From NCBI RefSeq assembly GCF_009728735.1, contig NZ_CP024636.1, positions 2,638,345 to 2,655,364 on the forward strand: DNA of 17,020 nt, given 5' to 3'. The translations under genes were made by a program, and so were the position numbers. Under the pieces are notes generated by a model, which worked only from the letters and a program-made list of their open reading frames with translations, did not search any database and was not told the origin of the DNA. This document shows, one piece after another, positions 1-5,993 of the stretch. This stretch comes from Pantoea phytobeneficialis (GTDB lineage: Bacteria; Pseudomonadota; Gammaproteobacteria; Enterobacterales; Enterobacteriaceae). The first letter of the stretch is position 1; the number at the start of each line of letters is the position of its first letter.

Positions 1-276
1 GTGGTACCGGTGGAAAAAACGTCCGGGAGCTCAGTCAGGGGGCGTGCGCGGATGTCAAAAACAGGCCCGGCAGACGTAAGGGCGAAACTGTATATGGCGG
101 CGATCGTAGCGATCAGGTGGAATGCCCCGGCGAAGGCGCTGTACCAGAGGCTAATCGCGAAGGGCAAAGCCAGCAAGGCCGCGCTTGGAGCGGTGATGCG
201 CAAGCTGGTTCATCAGTGCTTCGGGGTGCTGAAAACGCGGATGAAGTGGGATGAAAATTACGCAGCTACCGCTTGA
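1..276 (+). CDS. IS110-family transposase, C-terminal 91 codons (5' part outside window)
   Basis: The reading frame is open from base 1 to a TGA at 274-276, so the start of the gene lies left of the window; the GTG at base 1 should not be taken as a real start. The protein resembles the C-terminal Tnp (Transposase_20) domain of IS110 transposases. It has a Ser-Gly motif followed by a basic stretch (SGSSVRGRARMSKTG, residues 8-22), then the LYMAAIVAIRWN helix and the ALGAVMRKL helix near the end. In this family a serine of the C-terminal domain acts with an N-terminal DEDD/RuvC-like domain; the Ser at residue 8 lies about as far from the C-terminus as expected for it (inference). IS110 elements have no classical terminal inverted repeats, so the element end cannot be fixed here. 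Only about 80 bp separate it from metK. Whether the element is intact cannot be judged. Confidence 0.85.
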   Translation: MVPVEKTSGSSVRGRARMSKTGPADVRAKLYMAAIVAIRWNAPAKALYQRLIAKGKASKAALGAVMRKLVHQCFGVLKTRMKWDENYAATA

Positions 277-293
277 CGTTCAAGACGGTAGCT
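264..293. other. Stem-loop spanning the transposase stop codon
   Basis: AGCTACCG (264-271) pairs with CGGTAGCT (286-293), and inside it CTTGA (272-276) pairs with TCAAG (280-284). This gives a 13-bp stem with one bulged base (285) and a CGT loop. The TGA stop codon lies within the 5' arm. No T-run follows, so it is not an obvious intrinsic terminator for the + strand. It may be an element-end structure or an mRNA-stabilising hairpin; the pairing is seen directly, the role is unknown. Confidence 0.55.
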
Positions 294-311
294 ACGGATG
301 TGAGAAATAGT

Positions 312-334
312 AAGGGAGGCCATTGGCCTCCCTT
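312..334 (-). terminator. Palindromic terminator downstream of metK (possibly bidirectional)
   Basis: The arms 312-322 and 324-334 (AAGGGAGGCCA / TGGCCTCCCTT) are perfectly complementary around a single base, so the real loop must be 3-5 nt. It sits 24 bp beyond the metK stop codon. On the minus strand the stem is followed by a T-rich but interrupted stretch, and on the plus strand by TTAATTG. It could therefore stop transcription from metK and from the transposase side. The stem is strong; the tails are weak. Confidence 0.7.
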
Positions 335-357
335 AATTGAACCGCAGGGGTATAAAC

Positions 358-1509
358 TTACAAACCAGCAGCTTCGCGCAGCTGTGCAGCTTTGTCGGTT
401 TTTTCCCATGGGAAGTGTTCGCGGCCAAAGTGACCGTAAGCGGCAGTTTCTTTGTAGATAGGCTTCAGCAGGTCCATCATCTGGATCAGACCGTACGGAC
501 GCAGGTCAAAGAACTCGCGTACCAGCAGGGTCAGTTGCTCGGTTGCCACTTTCTCAGTACCGAAAGTTTCCACCATGATCGATGTCGGTTCTGCCACGCC
601 GATTGCGTAGGAAACCTGAATCTCACAACGGTCAGCCAGGCCAGCCGCAACAATGTTTTTTGCCACGTAGCGTGCTGCGTAAGCCGCAGAACGGTCAACC
701 TTTGATGGGTCTTTACCAGAGAAAGCACCGCCGCCGTGACGCGCCATGCCGCCGTAGGTATCCACGATGATTTTACGACCGGTCAGACCGCAGTCACCCA
801 TTGGGCCACCGATAACGAAACGGCCAGTCGGGTTGATGTGGTATTTGGTGCTGGCGTTGATCCACTCAGTTGGCAGAACCGGCTTGATGATCTCTTCCAT
901 TACCGCTTCACGCAGGTCAGTCTGGGAAATCTCTTCCGCGTGCTGAGTCGACAGTACCACGGCATCGATACCGACAATTTTGCCGCCATCGTACTGGAAA
1001 GTGATCTGGCTTTTTGCATCCGGACGCAGCCACGGCAGGGTGCCGTTTTTACGTACTTCAGCCTGACGCTGGACCAGACGGTGCGCATAGGTTACCGGAG
1101 CAGGCATCAGAACGTCAGTTTCGTTGGTGGCGTAGCCAAACATCAGGCCCTGATCGCCAGCACCTTGTTCCAGCGGGTCGGTACGGTCAACGCCCTGGTT
1201 GATGTCCGGAGACTGTTTACCAATGGCGCTCAGTACTGCGCAAGAGTTGGCATCGAAGCCCATATCGGAATGAACATAGCCAATTTCACGAACGGTATTA
1301 CGGGTAATCTCTTCGATATCAACCCATGCGCTGGTGGTGATTTCACCGCCAACCAGCACCATACCGGTTTTCACGTAAGTTTCGCAGGCCACACGAGCTT
1401 TCGGATCCTGTTCAAGGATGGCGTCGAGCACGGCGTCAGAAATTTGGTCAGCGATTTTATCAGGATGTCCTTCTGATACGGACTCAGACGTAAAAAGGTG
1501 TTTAGCCAT
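358..1509 (-). CDS. metK: S-adenosylmethionine synthase (methionine adenosyltransferase)
   Basis: This cytosolic enzyme makes S-adenosylmethionine from methionine and ATP, releasing phosphate and pyrophosphate; it supplies methyl groups and, after decarboxylation, the aminopropyl group for spermidine. The 383-residue protein is almost identical to E. coli MetK (384 aa). The N-terminal nucleotide-binding GHPDK is at residues 14-18. Signature 1 GAGDQG is at 116-121 and the glycine-rich signature 2 [12 protein letters not shown] is at 259-270. It ends AAGL, one residue short of the E. coli AAGLK end. The start is the ATG at 1509 reading leftward, with AAGGT on the coding strand about 9 nt upstream. 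It is divergent from speA, as in E. coli. The MetJ-box-like repeats at 1624-1655 suggest methionine (MetJ-SAM) repression. Confidence 0.99.
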   Translation of the reverse strand: MAKHLFTSESVSEGHPDKIADQISDAVLDAILEQDPKARVACETYVKTGMVLVGGEITTSAWVDIEEITRNTVREIGYVHSDMGFDANSCAVLSAIGKQSPDINQGVDRTDPLEQGAGDQGLMFGYATNETDVLMPAPVTYAHRLVQRQAEVRKNGTLPWLRPDAKSQITFQYDGGKIVGIDAVVLSTQHAEEISQTDLREAVMEEIIKPVLPTEWINASTKYHINPTGRFVIGGPMGDCGLTGRKIIVDTYGGMARHGGGAFSGKDPSKVDRSAAYAARYVAKNIVAAGLADRCEIQVSYAIGVAEPTSIMVETFGTEKVATEQLTLLVREFFDLRPYGLIQMMDLLKPIYKETAAYGHFGREHFPWEKTDKAAQLREAAGL

Positions 1510-1623
1510 TCTGTTCTTTACCTTACAAATGGTTTGAATTCGACTGCATAGCGTAAGCGAGGTTGTGCCAGGCTCGACGCCCCTTCAGGCAAAGCCGCGA
1601 GCAGTAAGAAAGCTTGGATGTTA

Positions 1624-1655
1624 ACCAGTTTAGATGGATGACCATCTGGACGGCT
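1624..1655 (-). promoter_or_regulatory. Tandem MetJ-box-like octamers upstream of metK
   Basis: Four adjacent 8-mers can be phased here: 1624-1631, 1632-1639, 1640-1647 and 1648-1655. By eye they match the palindromic met-box consensus AGACGTCT at 4, 5, 4 and 6 of 8 positions. They lie about 115-145 bp upstream of the metK start. MetJ is known to bind two or more contiguous degenerate boxes cooperatively and metK belongs to its regulon, so the position fits. The matches are imperfect and no clean metK -35/-10 pair is claimed. Confidence 0.45.
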
Positions 1656-1788
1656 ATTTTAGGTTACTCACTGAGCGAATTACCAGCCCTTTTTCTGTTT
1701 CCGCATTTTACGCAACAGCTGAACTGGAAAATTTTCCTGACACGGATCACCGTATTGATCCCGGTATCGGCCGCTCTGGCAAAAGCTT

Positions 1789-1817
1789 TTGCAATTTTAT
1801 GCGTCAGGCTGTATAAA
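1789..1817 (+). promoter_or_regulatory. Sigma70-like promoter directed toward the speA leader
   Basis: A TTGCAA hexamer (1789-1794, 4/6 to TTGACA) is separated by exactly 17 bp from TATAAA (1812-1817, 5/6 to TATAAT). Transcription would start near 1824, giving speA a leader of roughly 480 nt that carries the small ORF at 1951. A perfect 14-bp palindrome, GCAAAAGCTTTTGC (1779-1792), overlaps the -35 element and could be an operator. This is a prediction from sequence only. Confidence 0.5.
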
Positions 1818-1823
1818 TCGCCG

Positions 1824-2305
1824 CTGCTGTCGACCACAGCCCAAAAGGATGACGCCGCCGTGCGTCGCGCCCGTCAGATATGTGTGTATCTGGCTTTCAC
1901 CCAGGCCGTTTCCCGCATGTTTTCCCCATGCGTTGGAGGTGATAAAAGTAATGAACCACCCTTTCTCTTTTTACGGTTCACTGCGCTCAACGTGCGCGCT
2001 GGCAATCCTTTCCATTTCCACTTCTGTTTTTCACTCCAGTCGAAGTTTTGTTCGTTGCGGTAATTATCCCGACACGAGCGCCGGCTAACTTGTTCCCACA
2101 ATCCTGGTGATTTTTTTCACGCTCGGGTGATGATGGCACTGCCAGGCTATTTCTGGCACGGTTGCACGCATCCCGGCCTGGTGTTTTACACTTAACGTCA
2201 GCAGCTCTTGAGGATAAGCAGGCAGAATGGGGCAATTTTATCCCGGCGTAATAACGACAAAACCCGGCAACTTTTTCATATTTCAACGGAAAATTGAGGT
2301 TCGTG
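1824..2305 (+). other. Long 5' leader of speA
   Basis: This is the probable untranslated or short-ORF-bearing leader between the predicted promoter and speA. It contains the 45-codon ORF at 1951-2088. It also holds a 20-codon ORF at 2133-2195 (starts MALPGYFWHG, no good ribosome site) with a hairpin inside it: 2140-2145 pairs with 2153-2158 around a 7-nt loop. Last comes the 28-codon ORF at 2227-2313. A leader this long with stacked small ORFs would suit post-transcriptional control of a polyamine-pathway gene, but that is inference; no known riboswitch class was recognised. Confidence 0.4.
1951..2088 (+). CDS. Small protein upstream of speA, YqgB-like by position
   Basis: This is a 45-residue ORF (starts MNHPFSFYGS). 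The frame is open further upstream, but the start is fixed by an unusually complete Shine-Dalgarno, GGAGGTGAT at 1935-1943, placed 7 nt before the ATG at 1951. In E. coli the 43-residue YqgB is encoded just upstream of speA on the same strand. The two proteins share only a weak Y-G-x-L ... A pattern, so homology rests mainly on position and size. The middle (about residues 10-26) is moderately hydrophobic and the C-terminal half is rich in Ser and Arg. It may be a functional small protein, or a leader whose translation affects speA expression. The next gene, speA, starts 217 bp after its stop. Confidence 0.5.
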   Translation: MNHPFSFYGSLRSTCALAILSISTSVFHSSRSFVRCGNYPDTSAG

Positions 2306-2313
2306 ATGTCTGA
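2227..2313 (+). CDS. Possible 28-codon leader peptide overlapping the speA start
   Basis: An ATG at 2227 opens a frame (starts [10 protein letters not shown], ends IEVRDV) that stops at 2311-2313, inside speA and out of frame with it. It overlaps the speA ATG (2306) by 8 nt, an arrangement typical of translational coupling. A GAGGA at 2210-2214 lies 12 nt before the ATG, longer than ideal, and AGG at 2220-2222 is closer. It could be a chance ORF; speA also has its own ribosome site inside this frame. Confidence 0.25.
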   Translation: MGQFYPGVITTKPGNFFIFQRKIEVRDV

Positions 2314-4282
2314 CGACATGAAGAATATCAAGGGTTCGTCAGCTGGCGAACAGGGTGTACTCCGCTCCATGCAGGAGGTGGCGATGAATGATCAGGAAGC
2401 GAGCCGAATGCTGCGCACCTACAATATTGCCTGGTGGGGTAATAACTATTACGACGTCAACGAATTGGGCCACATCAGCGTGTGCCCGGATCCGGACATG
2501 CCGGAAGTTCGTGTCGACCTCGCCAAACTGGTGAAAGAGCGTGAAGCTGATGGTCAGCGCCTGCCCGCGCTGTTTTGCTTCCCACAGATTTTGCAGCACC
2601 GTCTGCGTTCGATTAACGGTGCCTTCAAACGTGCCCGCGAATCCTACGGGTATAAAGGTGACTACTTCCTGGTGTATCCCATCAAGGTAAACCAGCACAA
2701 ACGTGTGATTGAGTCGCTGGTCAACTCCGGCGAACCGCTGGGGCTGGAAGCTGGTTCCAAGGCGGAGCTGATGGCGGTATTGGCGCATGCGGGTAAAACC
2801 CGAACCGTTATCGTCTGTAACGGCTACAAAGACCGCGAATACATACGTCTGGCGTTGATTGGTGAGAAACTTGGTCACAAGGTGTATCTGGTGATCGAGA
2901 AGATGACTGAGGTACGCATGGTGCTGGAAGAGGCAGAACGGCTGAATGTCGTGCCTCGCCTCGGTATTCGTGCACGTCTGGCATCGCAAGGCTCCGGTAA
3001 ATGGCAGTCGAGCGGCGGTGAAAAGTCCAAATTTGGTCTGGCGGCGTCGCAGGTGTTGCAGCTGGTGGAGATCATGCGTAAAGCGGGTCGTATCGATAGC
3101 CTGCAATTGCTGCATTTCCACCTTGGTTCGCAGATGGCGAATATTCGCGATATCGCTACCGGGGTGCGTGAGTCAGCCCGTTTCTATGTAGAGCTGGCGA
3201 AGCTTGGCGTTAACATCAAATGTTTTGACGTCGGCGGCGGTCTGGGTGTGGATTATGAAGGAACACGTTCACAGTCCGATTGCTCGGTTAACTACGGCCT
3301 GAATGAATACGCTAACAACGTGATTTGGGCGATTGGTGATGCCTGTGATGAACACGGTCTTGAGCATCCTACGGTGATTACCGAATCGGGTCGTGCGGTA
3401 ACCGCTCATCACACCGTGCTGGTGTCCAATATTATTGGTGTTGAGCGCAACGAATTTAGCAACCCGGAAGCGCCGGATGTAGATGCGCCACGCCCAATCC
3501 AGAGCATGTGGGATACCTGGCAGGAGATGCACGAACCGAACGTGCGTCGCTCGTTGCGTGAGTGGTTGCACGACAGCCAGATGGATCTGTTTGACATCCA
3601 TACCGGTTACTCGTCCGGCACTTATGATCTGCGTCAGCGCGCCTGGGCGGAACAGCTTTACCTCAGCATCTGTCATTACATCCAGCAGCACCTTGATCCG
3701 AGCAACCGTGCTCATCGCCCGATTATCGATGAGTTGCAGGAGCGTATGGCTGACAAGATTTACGTCAACTTCTCGCTGTTCCAGTCGATGCCGGATGCCT
3801 GGGGTATCGATCAACTCTTCCCGGTGTTGCCGCTGGAAGGGTTGAACAAAATGCCGCAACGTCGTGCGGTGCTACTCGACATCACCTGCGATTCAGATGG
3901 CACTATCGATCACTATGTGGATGGCGACGGCATTGCCACCACCATGCCGATGCCGGAATACGATATCGACAACCCGCCGATGCTGGGCTTCTTTATGGTG
4001 GGCGCGTATCAGGAAATTCTCGGCAACATGCATAACCTGTTTGGCGATACCGAAGCGGTTGACGTGTTTGCTTTCCAGGATGGCAGCGTGGAAGTTCAGC
4101 TTTCAGATGAAGGCGATACAGTGGCAGATATGCTGGAATATGTGCAGCTCAACCCGGCAGAACTGATGACGCTGTTCCGTAATCAGGTGAAGCAAACCGA
4201 TATAGACGAAGATCTGCGTGCGCAGTTCCTGGAAGAATTTGAGAGCGGTTTGTACGGTTATACCTATCTTGAAGACGAATAA
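2306..4282 (+). CDS. speA: Biosynthetic arginine decarboxylase
   Basis: This PLP-dependent enzyme decarboxylates arginine to agmatine, the first step of the arginine route to putrescine. The ATG at 2306 gives 658 residues, the same length as E. coli SpeA. TTGAGG (2294-2299) is the ribosome site, so the in-frame TTG at 2294 is not the start. PLP-lysine motif YPIKVNQ has its Lys at residue 127, as in E. coli. The barrel motifs HFHLGSQ and the phosphate-binding [13 protein letters not shown] follow, and the C-terminal CDSDG carries the conserved cysteine used across the dimer interface. The C-terminus ([11 protein letters not shown]) matches E. coli. In E. coli speB (agmatinase) follows directly; here a terminator and an unrelated locus follow instead. 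Confidence 0.99.
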   Translation: MSDDMKNIKGSSAGEQGVLRSMQEVAMNDQEASRMLRTYNIAWWGNNYYDVNELGHISVCPDPDMPEVRVDLAKLVKEREADGQRLPALFCFPQILQHRLRSINGAFKRARESYGYKGDYFLVYPIKVNQHKRVIESLVNSGEPLGLEAGSKAELMAVLAHAGKTRTVIVCNGYKDREYIRLALIGEKLGHKVYLVIEKMTEVRMVLEEAERLNVVPRLGIRARLASQGSGKWQSSGGEKSKFGLAASQVLQLVEIMRKAGRIDSLQLLHFHLGSQMANIRDIATGVRESARFYVELAKLGVNIKCFDVGGGLGVDYEGTRSQSDCSVNYGLNEYANNVIWAIGDACDEHGLEHPTVITESGRAVTAHHTVLVSNIIGVERNEFSNPEAPDVDAPRPIQSMWDTWQEMHEPNVRRSLREWLHDSQMDLFDIHTGYSSGTYDLRQRAWAEQLYLSICHYIQQHLDPSNRAHRPIIDELQERMADKIYVNFSLFQSMPDAWGIDQLFPVLPLEGLNKMPQRRAVLLDITCDSDGTIDHYVDGDGIATTMPMPEYDIDNPPMLGFFMVGAYQEILGNMHNLFGDTEAVDVFAFQDGSVEVQLSDEGDTVADMLEYVQLNPAELMTLFRNQVKQTDIDEDLRAQFLEEFESGLYGYTYLEDE

Positions 4283-4296
4283 TTAATCGTCTCTTC

Positions 4297-4332
4297 ACCG
4301 GGCCACGTTCGTGGCTCGGTCCATTTATTTCT
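4297..4332 (+). terminator. Rho-independent terminator after speA
   Basis: The stem 4297-4307 / 4310-4320 (ACCGGGCCACG / CGTGGCTCGGT, one G-T wobble) starts 14 bp after the speA stop. It is followed by a T-rich tail, CCATTTATTTCT. As written the loop is only two bases, so the innermost pair probably opens. It should separate speA from everything downstream. Confidence 0.8.
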
Positions 4333-4995
4333 CCACTATTTTTTCACTCCTGTCTTTTTTATTAAAATTGCGATCGTGATCACCGTGGTAATTTCTCTTG
4401 TCATTTAAAGAAGGAATGGCGCAGACACAACATCGCTATCTCATTCATTTATTTGAAAAAGCGAAGCCGCAATCCATTACATACGGGAAATACCCATTAA
4501 TTCAGTAAGGTCATTTGGCCTTATAAAGCAGGTTTTCTGTTATGTTATATTTTTTATGCATAATTAAAATTTGATCATTGGTGGTGAAATAATAACTGTT
4601 ATTAACTAAATGCTTTTCGACGCTTTTTGGAAAAAATCTTCTCATACCGATTCTGTAACTTTGACAAAAGAAATCCAAAACTCAACCATTCATATATTTT
4701 TTTTAATTAAAATCAAATAGTTAATATGAAATCATTTCTGTCAAGATGGGAAAAAACATTATTTTTTCCAGGAATTGTCTGAAACGGTAGTCATAATTTC
4801 ACCGGCTGCAAGATGAAAATCAATACGCCATTCCTATCAAAATGTGCGAATGTCTTGGCTTAACCTATTTCTCAAACTGTAAGTTATACGTTAACCTTCA
4901 GTTAAGGTGTTAAGTTTTACCAATGTTTTCCTTGTGTTTAACATGAGAAATTCTGACATTTAAGGTGCGTCAGATCGTGGCAAAAGGGCGCGTTG
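4333..4995. promoter_or_regulatory. AT-rich intergenic region upstream of the EAL gene
   Basis: No gene was found in these 663 bp. The DNA is clearly richer in A/T than speA, with long A and T tracts (for example around 4690-4770), as in H-NS-silenced upstream regions of acquired genes. A weak hairpin (4506-4512 / 4517-4523, loop ATTT) is present. Close to the EAL gene, GTTAA occurs three times (4890-4894, 4901-4905, 4909-4913), and 4891-4895 / 4901-4905 form the inverted repeat TTAAC-N5-GTTAA; this could bind a regulator. No convincing -35/-10 pair was found, so the promoter of the EAL gene is unresolved. Confidence 0.4.
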
Positions 4996-5757
4996 ATGAG
5001 CAATCCGCAACAATACACTTTTATACTGGAACCTGTTTACGGATTATCCGGCAACCTTTTTGCCTGGGAATTGCTGACGCGCTTTGTGGACGATGCTGAT
5101 ATTAAGCATATGAGGAATCCGGCAAGAGAAGCGGTTTTTTTCAGCCACTTACCCGTGGAGCAGAAATGGCAACTATTCCTGCGGCAAATAGATCAACTGG
5201 AGCGACTCTATCAAAAGGGATTCCGGCAGATCATTAGTGTGAACATTAACAGGGATATTGTTTCCAGCATTTTTTCTGATGAAAAAACTCAACAAAGACT
5301 GGCACTGTTGCCTTTCTTTCGCTTTGAAATATCCTCATTTTTCATCGCCCGCTTTACTCGTGCAGATCTATTAATTTTAAAGGGGTTGGCAAAAATTGCG
5401 CCCTTATGGCTGGATGACTTTGGTCCGGGATATTCCAGCCTCACCATGATGAGTAGCGGAATATTTGAGTGTGTCAAGATTGATAAGGCGTTTTTTTGGC
5501 AGTATGGCGAAAGCCATATATTTGATCTGTTGTTAGGCCATCTCAACGATTTATGCAGTGGCGTGATTATTGAGGGTGTTGAGAATCAACGTCATATCGA
5601 GATTCTGGCGCATAAAGCGATATATGGTATGCAGGGCTATCATTGGGATGGCGTGTATCTTGATGATTTTATTAATAAATCATGGGTCGCCACCAGCACC
5701 TCCGATCCATGCGGAAAACAACTGTGCCAAAAAAAGAATTTAAGGAGTTTCATGTAG
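4996..5757 (+). CDS. EAL-domain protein, probable c-di-GMP phosphodiesterase
   Basis: This 253-residue protein is a stand-alone EAL domain without visible GGDEF, sensor or membrane segment, so it is probably cytosolic. EAL enzymes hydrolyse cyclic di-GMP to pGpG. Conserved positions line up: WELL in place of EAL with Glu25, VNIN with Asn83, FEIS with Glu111, DDFGPGYSSL with Asp140/Asp141, VKID with Lys161, EGVE with Glu193, and MQGY with Gln213. All expected metal and catalytic residues are there, so activity is likely, although the usual DFGTGYSSL reads DFGPGYSSL. The ATG at 4996 is preferred to the TTG at 4993 because AGGG lies 7 nt upstream of it. Codon use (AGG, AGA, ATA, TTA) and lower GC than speA suggest acquisition. 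Single-domain EAL proteins beside adhesin genes (such as MrkJ in mrk fimbriae) tune local adhesion. A non-enzymatic role like that of YdiV is possible. Confidence 0.88.
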   Translation: MSNPQQYTFILEPVYGLSGNLFAWELLTRFVDDADIKHMRNPAREAVFFSHLPVEQKWQLFLRQIDQLERLYQKGFRQIISVNINRDIVSSIFSDEKTQQRLALLPFFRFEISSFFIARFTRADLLILKGLAKIAPLWLDDFGPGYSSLTMMSSGIFECVKIDKAFFWQYGESHIFDLLLGHLNDLCSGVIIEGVENQRHIEILAHKAIYGMQGYHWDGVYLDDFINKSWVATSTSDPCGKQLCQKKNLRSFM

Positions 5758-5903
5758 TTCACGCAGTGCCAATAGATAAAAACGATATTTTCCCCGTTGT
5801 TATTTTAAGAAATAAAACGTCCCCATTACCAGGATGGCGGCTTAACAAGGCTCAGTACGATTTCATCATCAGCATGTATGAGGTCGTCAAAGAGAAAGAG
5901 TGA
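5709..5903 (+). CDS. Small hypothetical protein overlapping the EAL gene
   Basis: This 64-residue ORF (starts MRKTTVPKKE, ends YEVVKEKE) is in a different frame from the EAL gene and overlaps its last 49 bp, so translation is probably coupled. An in-frame ATG at 5682 would lengthen it by 9 residues, but neither start has a good ribosome site. AAGGAG at 5742-5747 lies just before the EAL stop, too far (18 nt) from an in-frame GTG at 5766. The protein has a basic N-terminus, a hydrophobic core (IFPVVIL) and a charged C-terminal helix. I do not recognise a family. It shares the transcription unit with the EAL protein and is closed by the terminator at 5931, so a partner or regulator of that protein is possible. 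Confidence 0.5.
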   Translation: MRKTTVPKKEFKEFHVVHAVPIDKNDIFPVVILRNKTSPLPGWRLNKAQYDFIISMYEVVKEKE

Positions 5904-5930
5904 ATATCCAACGTTTATTCACTGGTGAGA

Positions 5931-5958
5931 CCGGGATCTGCGGATTTCGGGCGTTTTT
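5931..5958 (+). terminator. Rho-independent terminator between the EAL cluster and the adhesin gene
   Basis: CCGGGATC (5931-5938) pairs with GATTTCGG (5943-5950), with two G-T wobbles and a TGCG loop, and is followed by TTTTT at 5954-5958. It stands 27 bp after the small gene and ends only 35 bp before the adhesin start. The adhesin must therefore be transcribed by read-through or from a promoter that overlaps this structure. Confidence 0.75.
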
Positions 5959-5993
5959 ATGGATTCTAATAACCTCGGTGGAATATAGAGAAA

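Noticed and set aside
736..1476. 246-codon + strand ORF opposite metK
   Set aside because: It is antisense to a near-invariant metabolic gene and its protein shows no recognisable pattern; a codon-bias shadow of metK.
1779..1792. Canonical PurR box
   Set aside because: The half-sites GCAAA and TTTGC are separated by 4 bases, not the 2 of the PurR consensus, so it is reported only as a palindrome.
1614..2063. 149-codon + strand ORF in the metK-speA gap with hydrophobic stretches
   Set aside because: Its start has no ribosome site and lies in the met-box-like array, and its 3' part overlaps the better-supported ORF at 1951 in another frame. It might correspond to a small membrane protein such as E. 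coli YqgD, but I could not confirm similarity.
2339..3121. 260-codon minus-strand ORF opposite speA
   Set aside because: It lies fully inside speA, whose protein is unmistakable; composition is that of a shadow frame.
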